The translations under genes and the position numbers were made by a program. A DNA stretch of 5,785 nt from Holosporales bacterium. GTDB taxonomy: Bacteria; Pseudomonadota; Alphaproteobacteria; RUG11792. Shown here one piece after another: positions 1-5,585 of the stretch (within the stretch, counting starts at the first letter, position 1; every line of letters starts with the position of its first letter). A model generated the notes under the pieces. It searched no databases and had not been told where the DNA came from. It worked only from the letters and a program-made list of their open reading frames with translations. The stretch is taken from NCBI GenBank assembly GCA_031279295.1, contig JAITIT010000076.1:1-5785 (forward strand), written 5' to 3'.

Positions 1-2
1 AT

Positions 3-1025
3 AGTGTTAGCCTTACAGTGTTAGAGGAGCTGATAGATGGAGTAGCTAAGCAGGAGACACTTGAGAGGGTGCAGACTACAATAGGTGGGTTAGCTACAGC
101 ATCAGCACTGAGTACACTATCATCAGCAGAGAGTACACATAACACAACAACACAAGGGAAGCTAAATACACTACAGACTACAGCAAACACATTAGCTACA
201 GCATCAGCACTGAGTACACTACAGACTACAGCAAATACACTAGCTACAGCATCAGCACTGAGTACACTATCATCAGCAGAGGGGACACATAACACAACAA
301 CACAGGGGAAGCTAGATACACTGCAGACTAGGCTAACTGCATTAGAGGATACAGCCACAGGAATTGCAAGGGCAAACATGCTGGACAGCTTAGCAGTAAC
401 AATGGCCACAGCAGCGGCAACGGCTGAGGCTGAATGTATGCTCGAGTGGAACGGCGTACCAGAGCCATTTCGAGACAGAATAAAAAGGTTAATGACAGCA
501 CAACAAAGCATGTTACGCCCGAAGACTCTACAGCTAAGCAGATCTGTTATGTGGATAGCCTATGGGGAGCACGTAGCAGACATACCTTCATCATACGTGA
601 TATTCGCTGTTAAACCCACTATCATGCATCCTGAGCAGATAATCATTATTTCCCCAGAAGGAACAGCACGCTCATGGTGTGTCCGCTATGGAAATATGGT
701 GGAGTTAAACCTCGCTGAAGATGCAATACAGATCTGCAAGGCGTCCTTAACGAACACACAGAGACCGGAACAAGCGGTGCTAGTACAAATAGGGATCGCT
801 AGACTTGCTGGCACGTGGGCTCCCCCAGTAATTAGCCAGACGAGCGCGGTAGTTACTATACATGGAGATGAAGAGAACGTGGGAAAAACGGCAACAATTG
901 CGAAAGGTATCGAGGCGTTGAGCAGTGCGGTAGTGATAACCAAGACACAAACTGACGGAGAGGGAAACGAAACGCATATAGTGGTGAATGAGCCGTGGCA
1001 CTACATCATGGGATACCGCATATAG
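3..1025 (+). CDS. Repeat-containing protein of unknown function, 5' end outside window
   Basis: The reading frame is open to the left edge. The first in-frame start codon is GTG at 18, but it has no ribosome binding site in front of it, so the gene probably begins upstream. Counting from GTG 18, residues 25-115 are Thr/Ala/Ser/Leu-rich repeats built from units such as LATASALSTL, SSAE, THNTTTQGKL and LQTTANT. The regular Leu spacing suggests a helical or coiled-coil stalk. From about residue 125 the composition changes to an ordinary globular domain with several beta-like stretches (for example SSYVIFAVK, EQIIIISPEG, AVLVQIGIARL), ending WHYIMGYRI. I do not recognise the family. The pattern recalls stalk regions of phage tail fibres and of repeat-rich surface proteins of intracellular bacteria, but that is only resemblance. 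No membrane segment is visible in the part present, and any signal peptide would lie outside the window. The next gene is separated by a hairpin-containing gap, so co-transcription with ftsA is not evident. Confidence 0.75.
   Translation, partial: SVSLTVLEELIDGVAKQETLERVQTTIGGLATASALSTLSSAESTHNTTTQGKLNTLQTTANTLATASALSTLQTTANTLATASALSTLSSAEGTHNTTTQGKLDTLQTRLTALEDTATGIARANMLDSLAVTMATAAATAEAECMLEWNGVPEPFRDRIKRLMTAQQSMLRPKTLQLSRSVMWIAYGEHVADIPSSYVIFAVKPTIMHPEQIIIISPEGTARSWCVRYGNMVELNLAEDAIQICKASLTNTQRPEQAVLVQIGIARLAGTWAPPVISQTSAVVTIHGDEENVGKTATIAKGIEALSSAVVITKTQTDGEGNETHIVVNEPWHYIMGYRI
90..330 (+). repeat. Nested tandem and spaced in-frame repeats
   Basis: A block of about 30 bases encoding LATASALSTL occurs at 90-119, 192-221 and 240-269. 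The last two belong to a 48-base tandem duplication (171-218 and 219-266) that differs at only two positions, both silent (AAC/AAT and TTA/CTA). A longer unit at 90-180 recurs at 240-330, 150 bases later, with about six differences, including Ser to Gly and Asn to Asp. All spacings (48, 102, 150) are multiples of three, so copy-number changes would keep the frame open. Confidence 0.9.
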
Positions 1026-1037
1026 ATACGCGGTATT
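1012..1037 (+). terminator. Hairpin spanning the stop codon of the repeat-protein gene
   Basis: ATACCGC at 1013-1019 is the exact reverse complement of GCGGTAT at 1030-1036, with a 10-base loop containing the TAG stop (1023-1025) and one more possible G-T pair outside. No run of T follows, so this would be at most a weak or factor-assisted terminator or an mRNA end-stabilising hairpin. Confidence 0.3.
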
Positions 1038-1052
1038 ACTCCGCACACTACA

Positions 1053-1080
1053 GAATAGCCTCATTCCCCCATGGGGCTTC
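1053..1080. repeat. Small inverted repeat in the gap before ftsA
   Basis: GAA-T-AGCC (1053-1060) can pair with GGCTTC (1075-1080) with one bulged T, enclosing the 10-base palindrome CCCCATGGGG (1067-1076). Pairing within the palindrome competes with the outer stem. No T-run follows. The role is unclear: a terminator remnant, a regulator site, or chance. Confidence 0.25.
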
Positions 1081-1107
1081 TGGATTTACATCGATGCGTG
1101 AACACAC

Positions 1108-1136
1108 TTCCCACCTGGTTAATGGATATGTATGAT
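1108..1136 (+). promoter_or_regulatory. Candidate sigma70-type promoter for ftsA
   Basis: TTCCCA (1108-1113, four of six matches to TTGACA), a 17-base spacer, then TATGAT (1131-1136, five of six matches to TATAAT). Transcription would begin near 1143. That leaves only about 13 bases before TTG 1156 but about 49 before TTG 1192, which favours the later start of ftsA. This is a pattern match only. Confidence 0.35.
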
Positions 1137-1179
1137 ATCTGTCAAGAACTAGGCGTTGACTGCTAGAGCTGGCTGTTTT

Positions 1180-1183
1180 GAGG
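1180..1183 (+). promoter_or_regulatory. Ribosome binding site deciding the ftsA start
   Basis: GAGG lies 8 bases before TTG 1192. The other candidate, TTG 1156, has only TAGG placed too close (2 bases away). This is the main reason for choosing 1192. Confidence 0.4.
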
Positions 1184-1191
1184 AATCGGTA

Positions 1192-2463
1192 TTGCTGAGA
1201 GGAATTATAGACTCAAAGAGAGATACTACGGTCGTTGATATTGGGACCAATACGATATGTGCGGCTGTGGTAAGGGGACAGTCTAGCTATCAAGAGGATA
1301 GCCCAGGCATTGGGTGCAGTCTACGTGTACTCGGTGTCAGCTACCAACTCGCTAAGGGAATCAAGAGACATTCGCTTACTGATATGGATGAATTTGAAGA
1401 GGCGCTCATTAGTACTATACTTGCAGCTGGAAGAGAGGCCAAGAAACAGATCAGGTCAATATCTGTGGCGCTGCCATCCTGGGCCCTCGCATCGCACGAG
1501 GTAGTAACATCGGTTGATATACGTAACCTACCAGTAGATGACGTGCATATCAAATCACTCGCGAACTTCGACACTGCCAGGCATATTAGCGATGATGAGG
1601 AGGTGATACAGATCTTTCCAGTATCATATTCGGTAGATAGCCTCCACGATATAACAGATCCAATCGGGATGATCGGCGATAAACTATCTGCCGAATTCCA
1701 CATCGTCACAGCACAGGCATCTATCATTAAGAATATAACATACTGCCTGAACCAGAACAACATAGACGTCGCTGTGTTCACATCGTCGACATATGCCTCG
1801 GCCCTATCTGTAGCGCTCGATAGCGAGATATTGTCTGGCGCTACGATAATAGACATCGGAGGGTCAACCACATCGATTGCCTGCATGTATGAAGGAACTC
1901 TTCTGTACTTGGGGATGATCCCAATAGGAAGCCAGAACATCACAAACGATATAGCAGCTGTGCTACGAACAACCAAGGCAGGTGCCGAGAGGTTGAAGAT
2001 ATTGTACGGTGTCTCAGTTGGTCCGTCGCTTGAGGAAGAACCGATCCTAGTCTCACGGATCGATGAGTACGGTGATGAAAGTATGCAGACGATTTCGAAG
2101 AGCATACTCGATTCAATAATCTCATCGAGACTGGATGAGATCTTGGACCTAGCACAAAGACACATACTGGAATGCGGTGCGGACAAGCCGTTGTATCAAC
2201 GTATCATTATTACCGGCGGTGGTAGCAGGTTGTCGGGCCTCAGCGAATTCATCAAGGCAAGAAAGTACTTTAGTGAGATGACGGTGAGGCTCGGGAAACC
2301 AATAGGCACAACCGGATCTCATGATTTTGTAAAGACGGCATCATTTGCGAGTACGGCAGGAAGCGCGATCTGTTGCCTTGGAGACCTACCGCACAAGATG
2401 TTGATTCATACAGATAAGTCTCTATGGCAGATGATCCTCACCTGGTTCAGACGTGGCGTTTAG
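1192..2463 (+). CDS. ftsA: Cell division protein FtsA (actin-like ATPase)
   Basis: FtsA binds ATP, tethers FtsZ filaments to the inner face of the cytoplasmic membrane and recruits later divisome proteins. From TTG 1192 the protein has 423 residues, close to the usual 410-430. Visible landmarks are the phosphate-1 loop VVDIGTNT (about residues 14-21), the 1C subdomain with IFPVSYSVD and DPIGMIGDKL (about 145-170), the phosphate-2 loop IDIGGSTTSIA (about 220-230), the stretch NITNDIAAVLRTTKAGAERLK typical of the family, and the adenosine loop ITGGGSRLSGL (about 340-350). The last 12 residues, WQMILTWFRRGV, form the amphipathic membrane-targeting helix expected of FtsA. No ATG start exists: the frame opens after TAG at 1150-1152, leaving TTG 1156 (435 residues) or TTG 1192 (better ribosome binding site and usual N-terminal length). 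No ftsQ precedes and no ftsZ follows; instead the 3' end overlaps an AmpG-like permease gene by 11 bases, implying translational coupling. Function is secure; the start is not. Confidence 0.92.
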   Translation: MLRGIIDSKRDTTVVDIGTNTICAAVVRGQSSYQEDSPGIGCSLRVLGVSYQLAKGIKRHSLTDMDEFEEALISTILAAGREAKKQIRSISVALPSWALASHEVVTSVDIRNLPVDDVHIKSLANFDTARHISDDEEVIQIFPVSYSVDSLHDITDPIGMIGDKLSAEFHIVTAQASIIKNITYCLNQNNIDVAVFTSSTYASALSVALDSEILSGATIIDIGGSTTSIACMYEGTLLYLGMIPIGSQNITNDIAAVLRTTKAGAERLKILYGVSVGPSLEEEPILVSRIDEYGDESMQTISKSILDSIISSRLDEILDLAQRHILECGADKPLYQRIIITGGGSRLSGLSEFIKARKYFSEMTVRLGKPIGTTGSHDFVKTASFASTAGSAICCLGDLPHKMLIHTDKSLWQMILTWFRRGV

Positions 2464-3721
2464 TGGCACTAAAGGAAGTTACCATGAAATCAAATGGTTT
2501 CTCTTCTGGGGAGCTATCCTGAGCGGTGTAGTCCTGCTTGGCACAAGCCAGACTCTCTTATTCATGCTAACGGAAAGAGGCGCAACTGTCGCTGAGGTAT
2601 CGCGCGTCGTGATAGCTACAATCCCGTACTCATGGAAGTTCATGCTCTCCCCGTTCGTTAAGAACATGATCCTGCGGCACAAGGACCGAGCATGTATCAT
2701 TAGGAAACTAGCATTTATATCACAGCTGTTTGTCTTTGTAGGCCTCGCATCGATGGGATTCTACGAGAGTGAAGGCTCTCTGATCCTGCTGTGGGTTACT
2801 GTACTGCTCACAGTCATATCCATCTCAGTACACGACATAGTCAGGGCATATGTCAAGTTGAGAGTTTGCGATAAGGGAGATCTGGGGATCGTAACGTCCA
2901 TAGAAAATGCAGGCTTTAGGATAGGGATGTTACTGGCTGGCGCATGTCTCCTGTACATTGCTAACGCAGTCGGCTGGCGGTTGTCATACATCGCGATTGG
3001 TGTGTCTGTGCTGTTGGTGTCGTTGTCTACTGTCTTTTCGGCAGGGCTAACAAAGCTGACATTCGTAGACGATGGTGAGGTACAAAACGAGAGGCTTTCA
3101 CTGGCGTGTTACATCAATACCTGTGTAGGTCTCTTCAAGACGAAGGGCGTATTCTTGCTGGCGTTCATTATAGTGTCATTCAAATTTGCCGACAGCTGCA
3201 TCAACAGCCTGAAAGGAGCATTCCTACATTCCATCGGAATCGGTAGGCTTCTTTTCACGAACATCTCTCACATAGCCGGTGTGTTTACGATGATAGCCGG
3301 TGGCTCATTCGCCGGGGGCATGCTCTCTAGGATCGGCAGTAAGAGATGTGTCGAATTTACGTTCGTGCTCCAGTGCCTCGCATCGGCAATCTTCATATTC
3401 TTGTCATGTAGCAAGGTCGAGATACTGCCACTAACACTACTTATAAACACCTCAACTTTCGTGTTCGGATTCTCCAATGTTGTGTTCAGAACCTTTATAG
3501 CGGAGCAGTCAGACGGCGATGTGAACACCGACTCGGTGCTATTGTCAATTGGATCAGCCCTCAGGATATTAGCATGTAGCTTAGGAGGCTCCATAGCAGA
3601 GAACGGCTCGTGGACATTGATGTACATCGCCTGCCTCATCTCAAATCTCCCAGGCCTGATAGTGTGCCGGAAATTTTATGCAAGAAAACAACTGCGAGCA
3701 TTGACAGAAGATCACCACTAG
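2453..3721 (+). CDS. ampG: AmpG-family muropeptide permease (major facilitator)
   Basis: An integral membrane protein of 422 residues with about 12 hydrophobic segments, the first at residues 15-38. AmpG carries GlcNAc-anhydromuropeptides into the cytosol for cell-wall recycling. The family pattern is visible as IPYSWKFMLSPFVKN (57-71), corresponding to the conserved KFLWSPLxDR loop, and as HDIV...GIVTSIENAGFRIGMLLAG (127-163), corresponding to QDIVxDA...GYRxGMLxSG of AmpG. The GTG start at 2453 overlaps the ftsA stop by 11 bases. It has no clear ribosome binding site, and the next in-frame ATG (residue 38) would destroy the first membrane segment, so coupled translation from GTG is likely. 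Oddities: the Asp after SPL is Lys70, and the Asp of QDIVxDA appears as Ala132 with Arg131 beside it, so the substrate may differ from that of E. coli AmpG. Intracellular Rickettsiales often carry several divergent AmpG-like copies, with some proposed to move other solutes. Family confidence is good; substrate is uncertain. Confidence 0.8.
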   Translation: MAFSGTKGSYHEIKWFLFWGAILSGVVLLGTSQTLLFMLTERGATVAEVSRVVIATIPYSWKFMLSPFVKNMILRHKDRACIIRKLAFISQLFVFVGLASMGFYESEGSLILLWVTVLLTVISISVHDIVRAYVKLRVCDKGDLGIVTSIENAGFRIGMLLAGACLLYIANAVGWRLSYIAIGVSVLLVSLSTVFSAGLTKLTFVDDGEVQNERLSLACYINTCVGLFKTKGVFLLAFIIVSFKFADSCINSLKGAFLHSIGIGRLLFTNISHIAGVFTMIAGGSFAGGMLSRIGSKRCVEFTFVLQCLASAIFIFLSCSKVEILPLTLLINTSTFVFGFSNVVFRTFIAEQSDGDVNTDSVLLSIGSALRILACSLGGSIAENGSWTLMYIACLISNLPGLIVCRKFYARKQLRALTEDHH

Positions 3722-3730
3722 ATATAGAAT
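3701..3730 (+). promoter_or_regulatory. Near-consensus sigma70 promoter over the end of the permease gene
   Basis: A perfect TTGACA at 3701-3706 is followed by TAGAAT at 3725-3730 (18-base spacer, five of six matches). An alternative -10, TATAGA, lies at 3723-3728 with a 16-base spacer. The -35 lies within the last codons of the upstream gene. Transcription would start near 3737, about 60 bases before the next gene's start, giving that gene its own promoter. Confidence 0.5.
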
Positions 3731-3785
3731 GTGAAACCATTGTATGATAGGCAGAACGCTGCAGGAGCGACAAGCCACACAGAAT

Positions 3786-3789
3786 GGAG
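3786..3789 (+). promoter_or_regulatory. Ribosome binding site selecting the ATG at 3796
   Basis: GGAG ends 6 bases before ATG 3796. The earlier in-frame ATG at 3784 overlaps this motif, and its nearest GGAG (3764-3767) is 16 bases away, which is too far. ATG 3796 also gives a more standard signal peptide starting MKSRMGK. Confidence 0.55.
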
Positions 3790-3795
3790 ACAGAT

Positions 3796-4587
3796 ATGAA
3801 GAGCAGAATGGGCAAGCTCGCAGCCATCGTATGCGGTTGCGTTATGGCGAGTGCCGTGTGCATGGCTGCACAGGACCGAGAGGCAAACAGCAAGCAGCTA
3901 ATAGCAGAAGCAGAGGCAGAGCTGGTGCCCTTCGAAACAGTCATGTGGCACAAAGGGATCGAAATCGAAGGACAAGCCAGAATACCCACCGATGAGATCG
4001 AGGAGTGGAAAGCAAAACTAAGGGGACTATTCGGGGCACCGATAGAGAAGACGAACAATGATAGATACCTAGTGGACCCACGCGGATTTGCACTCGGGAA
4101 GAGGACGCGTCTGCGCAATAGAATAAAAGAAACAAAAGGGGAGTTATGGAGAGGAGAACTCTTCCCAGCTATAGTAGCGACGAGCGAAACCGAGGGAACC
4201 GAACAAGAGCCGGACGAAACCGAGCACACAATAGAGATCGTGACTAATAGATGTTCATATAACGCCGTGGTTGGCAATAACCAACTCGAGATCGTCTTAG
4301 ACCAAGTCCAACTCATCGGAAGGAATGGGCAACCAATCTGCTTTACGTGTATAGAGGTCGAACACAAGGGAACAGTAGACGGAACTGAAATAACGGTGAA
4401 GGATGCGATCATGACGGTAGCGCGGACGATGAGCGACATAGACCTGCCCCCAACGGAGCCAGCTATAGGCAAGCTAAGGGCGGCACTAGAACACCTAAAC
4501 CCACAACTTGCTAGCAAATACGCGACTGAACGCCTAAGTCCAGGCGCTGCTGCCAAAGTGATGCGTGGAGCCGGATCTCCGCAATAA
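3796..4587 (+). CDS. Putative exported CYTH-like domain protein
   Basis: A protein of 263 residues starting at ATG 3796. Residues 1-25 look like a signal peptide: Lys/Arg start, hydrophobic core LAAIVCGCVMASAVCMAA, likely cut near A24/A25. Cys15 and Cys22 lie in poor lipobox contexts. The mature part carries, in order, landmarks of the CYTH / triphosphate-tunnel fold: EIEGQARI (56-63, compare ExExK), DRYLVDPRGFAL (89-100), RTRLRNRIK (103-111, basic strand), EHTIEIVTNR (143-152), LEIVLDQVQL (164-173), CIEVEH (185-190) and a C-terminal LASKYATERL (238-247) resembling the SKxxRGxxL helix of these proteins. Known CYTH enzymes (thiamine triphosphatase, class IV adenylyl cyclase, tripolyphosphatase) act in the cytosol on triphosphates. 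Here the motif Lys is Gln60, so catalysis is doubtful and polyanion binding may remain. A very acidic insert occupies about 129-145, and CFTC (182-185) could form a disulfide if exported. It lies 74 bases after the permease gene, with its own candidate promoter. The assignment is by motif order only. Confidence 0.6.
   Translation: MKSRMGKLAAIVCGCVMASAVCMAAQDREANSKQLIAEAEAELVPFETVMWHKGIEIEGQARIPTDEIEEWKAKLRGLFGAPIEKTNNDRYLVDPRGFALGKRTRLRNRIKETKGELWRGELFPAIVATSETEGTEQEPDETEHTIEIVTNRCSYNAVVGNNQLEIVLDQVQLIGRNGQPICFTCIEVEHKGTVDGTEITVKDAIMTVARTMSDIDLPPTEPAIGKLRAALEHLNPQLASKYATERLSPGAAAKVMRGAGSPQ
4565..4582 (+). repeat. Hairpin at the end of the CYTH-like gene
   Basis: GTGGAG (4565-4570) pairs with CTCCGC (4577-4582), including one G-T pair, with loop CCGGAT. 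It sits just before the TAA stop (4585-4587) and is followed by AATAATGTG, not by a T-run. It may act as a 3' end stabiliser; chance is possible. Confidence 0.25.
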
Positions 4588-4784
4588 TGTGCATAGCGGC
4601 TGCGTACCCATATCGGCGGATGGAAGTGCTGGGGTGCTCGATGGAGTTGGCCTGAATGGGCCAGCCTCCAGAGGGTCTTCCGAAGGCCTAAGTACGTAGC
4701 TCCGTAGCACCGTCTGAGGTGAGTTCTGTGTTCTGCTACACCATAACATTCAGAGATAAGAAGATCAGTAAGTCGTACTAACCA
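4588..4784. other. Convergent intergenic region, no gene
   Basis: This gap lies between the end of the CYTH-like gene and the end of potI, which run towards each other. Only trivial open frames of about 11 codons start here on the plus strand. A 71-codon minus-strand frame (4534-4749) reads across the hairpins and into the CYTH-like gene and has no recognisable features. No tRNA, 5S, SRP-RNA, RNase P or tmRNA signature was found on either strand. Its content is a set of inverted repeats at 4633-4711, a direct repeat CGTAGC (4695-4700 and 4703-4708) and an inverted pair GTAGCA (4704-4709) / TGCTAC (4734-4739). Confidence 0.6.
4633..4711. ncRNA. Candidate structured RNA or two-way terminator (cloverleaf-like)
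   Basis: GGTGCT (4633-4638) pairs with AGCACC (4706-4711) and encloses three hairpins. The first is an 11-pair stem (4642-4652 with 4659-4670, one bulge, one G-T) and loop TGAATG. The second is GGTCTT/AAGGCC (4674-4679 with 4683-4688, one G-T) with a 3-base loop. The third is a short TACG/CGTA (4693-4696 with 4703-4706), sharing its last base with the outer stem. Neither side has a T-run typical of intrinsic terminators, but the position between converging genes suits a bidirectional end signal. The orientation and existence of a transcript are unknown, and I recognise no RNA family. Confidence 0.3.
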
Positions 4785-5585
4785 TTAGAGTGGCTTTGAA
4801 TTCCTGGAGAGGAAGAAAGACAACAGCCCACACATTAGCACTATCCCGATAAACATCGTTGAGAAGGCGTTAATTGCCGGCGTTACACCAACCCTCACAT
4901 TTGAAAAGATCAAAATCGGGAGAGTCGTTGAGCCTGGGCCAGTTAGGAAACTGGCTATCATCAAATCATCAAGTGATAACGTAAAGGCGAGGATCCACCC
5001 AGCTACGATCGACCTTCCTATGACAGGGATTTTGATATTCATAAACACAGCAAATGGCTTAGCTCCAAGATTGGCGGCTGCTTCCTCCATTGACTTGTCA
5101 AATAAGATGAGGCGAGATCTTATCGTCATATGAATATACGACACCGTGATCATTATATGGCCTATGGCCACAGTGATAATCCCGCGCTCAATGGAAATTC
5201 CGAAGATATCCTCTAGAGCCATAAATAACATGAGTAACGAAAATCCAATTATCACCTCCGGTATAATCATCGGAATGACAATTAGGGTCCCAAGTACTTT
5301 TTTGCAATACCAAGTACTGTAGTTAGTGGTTGCGATTGCAGATAGCACTCCGAGAACAACGGAGCCTGTTGCTGATATTACGGCAATCTTCAGACTCGCC
5401 ATAGCAGCACCAATCAGGTCCCTGTCCTCTAAAACTGCCTTGAACCACCTCATTGAGAAGTGTGTCCAAACACCCGGAATGTCCGAGTCGCTAAAGGAAT
5501 TTACCATGAGCACAATGATGGGAATATACAAAAACGCAAACCCGAATATCAGACAGGATACAATTGACTTCGACATCTTAACCAT
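4785..5585 (-). CDS. potI: Polyamine ABC transporter inner-membrane permease PotI
   Basis: One of the two permease subunits of a putrescine/spermidine importer; it forms the membrane channel and contacts the ATPase. The 266 residues carry about six membrane segments (roughly 8-29, 62-85, 98-123, 134-153, 192-212, 240-260). The EAA loop that docks on the ATPase is at 167-187 (EEAAANLG...IKIP). The stretch SLDDLMIASFLTGPGSTTLP (204-223), followed by SNVRVGVTPAINA, is near-diagnostic for PotI and separates it from general sugar or phosphate permeases. PotC is the closest alternative. Length fits the family (about 260-280). An in-frame TGA lies four codons before ATG 5585, so the start is ATG 5585 or ATG 5576; neither has a good ribosome binding site, and ATG 5585 overlaps the stop of the upstream gene, suggesting coupled translation. 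The ATPase (PotG) and second permease (PotH) are not in the window. Confidence 0.93.
   Translation of the reverse strand: MVKMSKSIVSCLIFGFAFLYIPIIVLMVNSFSDSDIPGVWTHFSMRWFKAVLEDRDLIGAAMASLKIAVISATGSVVLGVLSAIATTNYSTWYCKKVLGTLIVIPMIIPEVIIGFSLLMLFMALEDIFGISIERGIITVAIGHIMITVSYIHMTIRSRLILFDKSMEEAAANLGAKPFAVFMNIKIPVIGRSIVAGWILAFTLSLDDLMIASFLTGPGSTTLPILIFSNVRVGVTPAINAFSTMFIGIVLMCGLLSFFLSRNSKPL

Noticed and set aside
24..39. GAGGAG followed by ATG at 37 as a start of the repeat protein
   Set aside because: The ATG at 37 is out of frame and meets TAG after two codons. The GAGGAG simply encodes Glu-Glu in the open frame.
90..330. CRISPR array
   Set aside because: The repeats are in-frame coding repeats with unequal spacing (102 then 48 bases) and no unique spacers of uniform length.
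1341..2186. A 281-codon minus-strand open frame inside ftsA
   Set aside because: It is antisense to an unmistakable FtsA and has no family features; it is a by-product of codon use.
3744..3995. An 83-codon plus-strand frame overlapping the start of the CYTH-like gene
   Set aside because: It has an Arg/Gln-rich composition typical of an out-of-frame reading and is overlapped by the better supported frame.
3636..4556. A 306-codon minus-strand open frame antisense to the CYTH-like gene
   Set aside because: It is longer than the plus-strand gene, but its product is Ser-rich and low in structure. It lacks a recognisable family and crosses the end of the permease gene. The plus strand has a promoter, ribosome binding site, signal peptide and motif order.
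4534..4749. A 71-codon minus-strand frame across the intergenic hairpins
   Set aside because: It is Ser/Pro/Thr-rich and runs through the inverted repeats and into the end of a real gene on the other strand. It has no homology pattern I recognise.
4588..4784. tRNA, 4.5S SRP RNA, 5S rRNA or tmRNA in the convergent gap
   Set aside because: There is no T-loop GTTCGA-type motif, no SRP GGAA-loop core and no conserved 5S or tmRNA segment on either strand.
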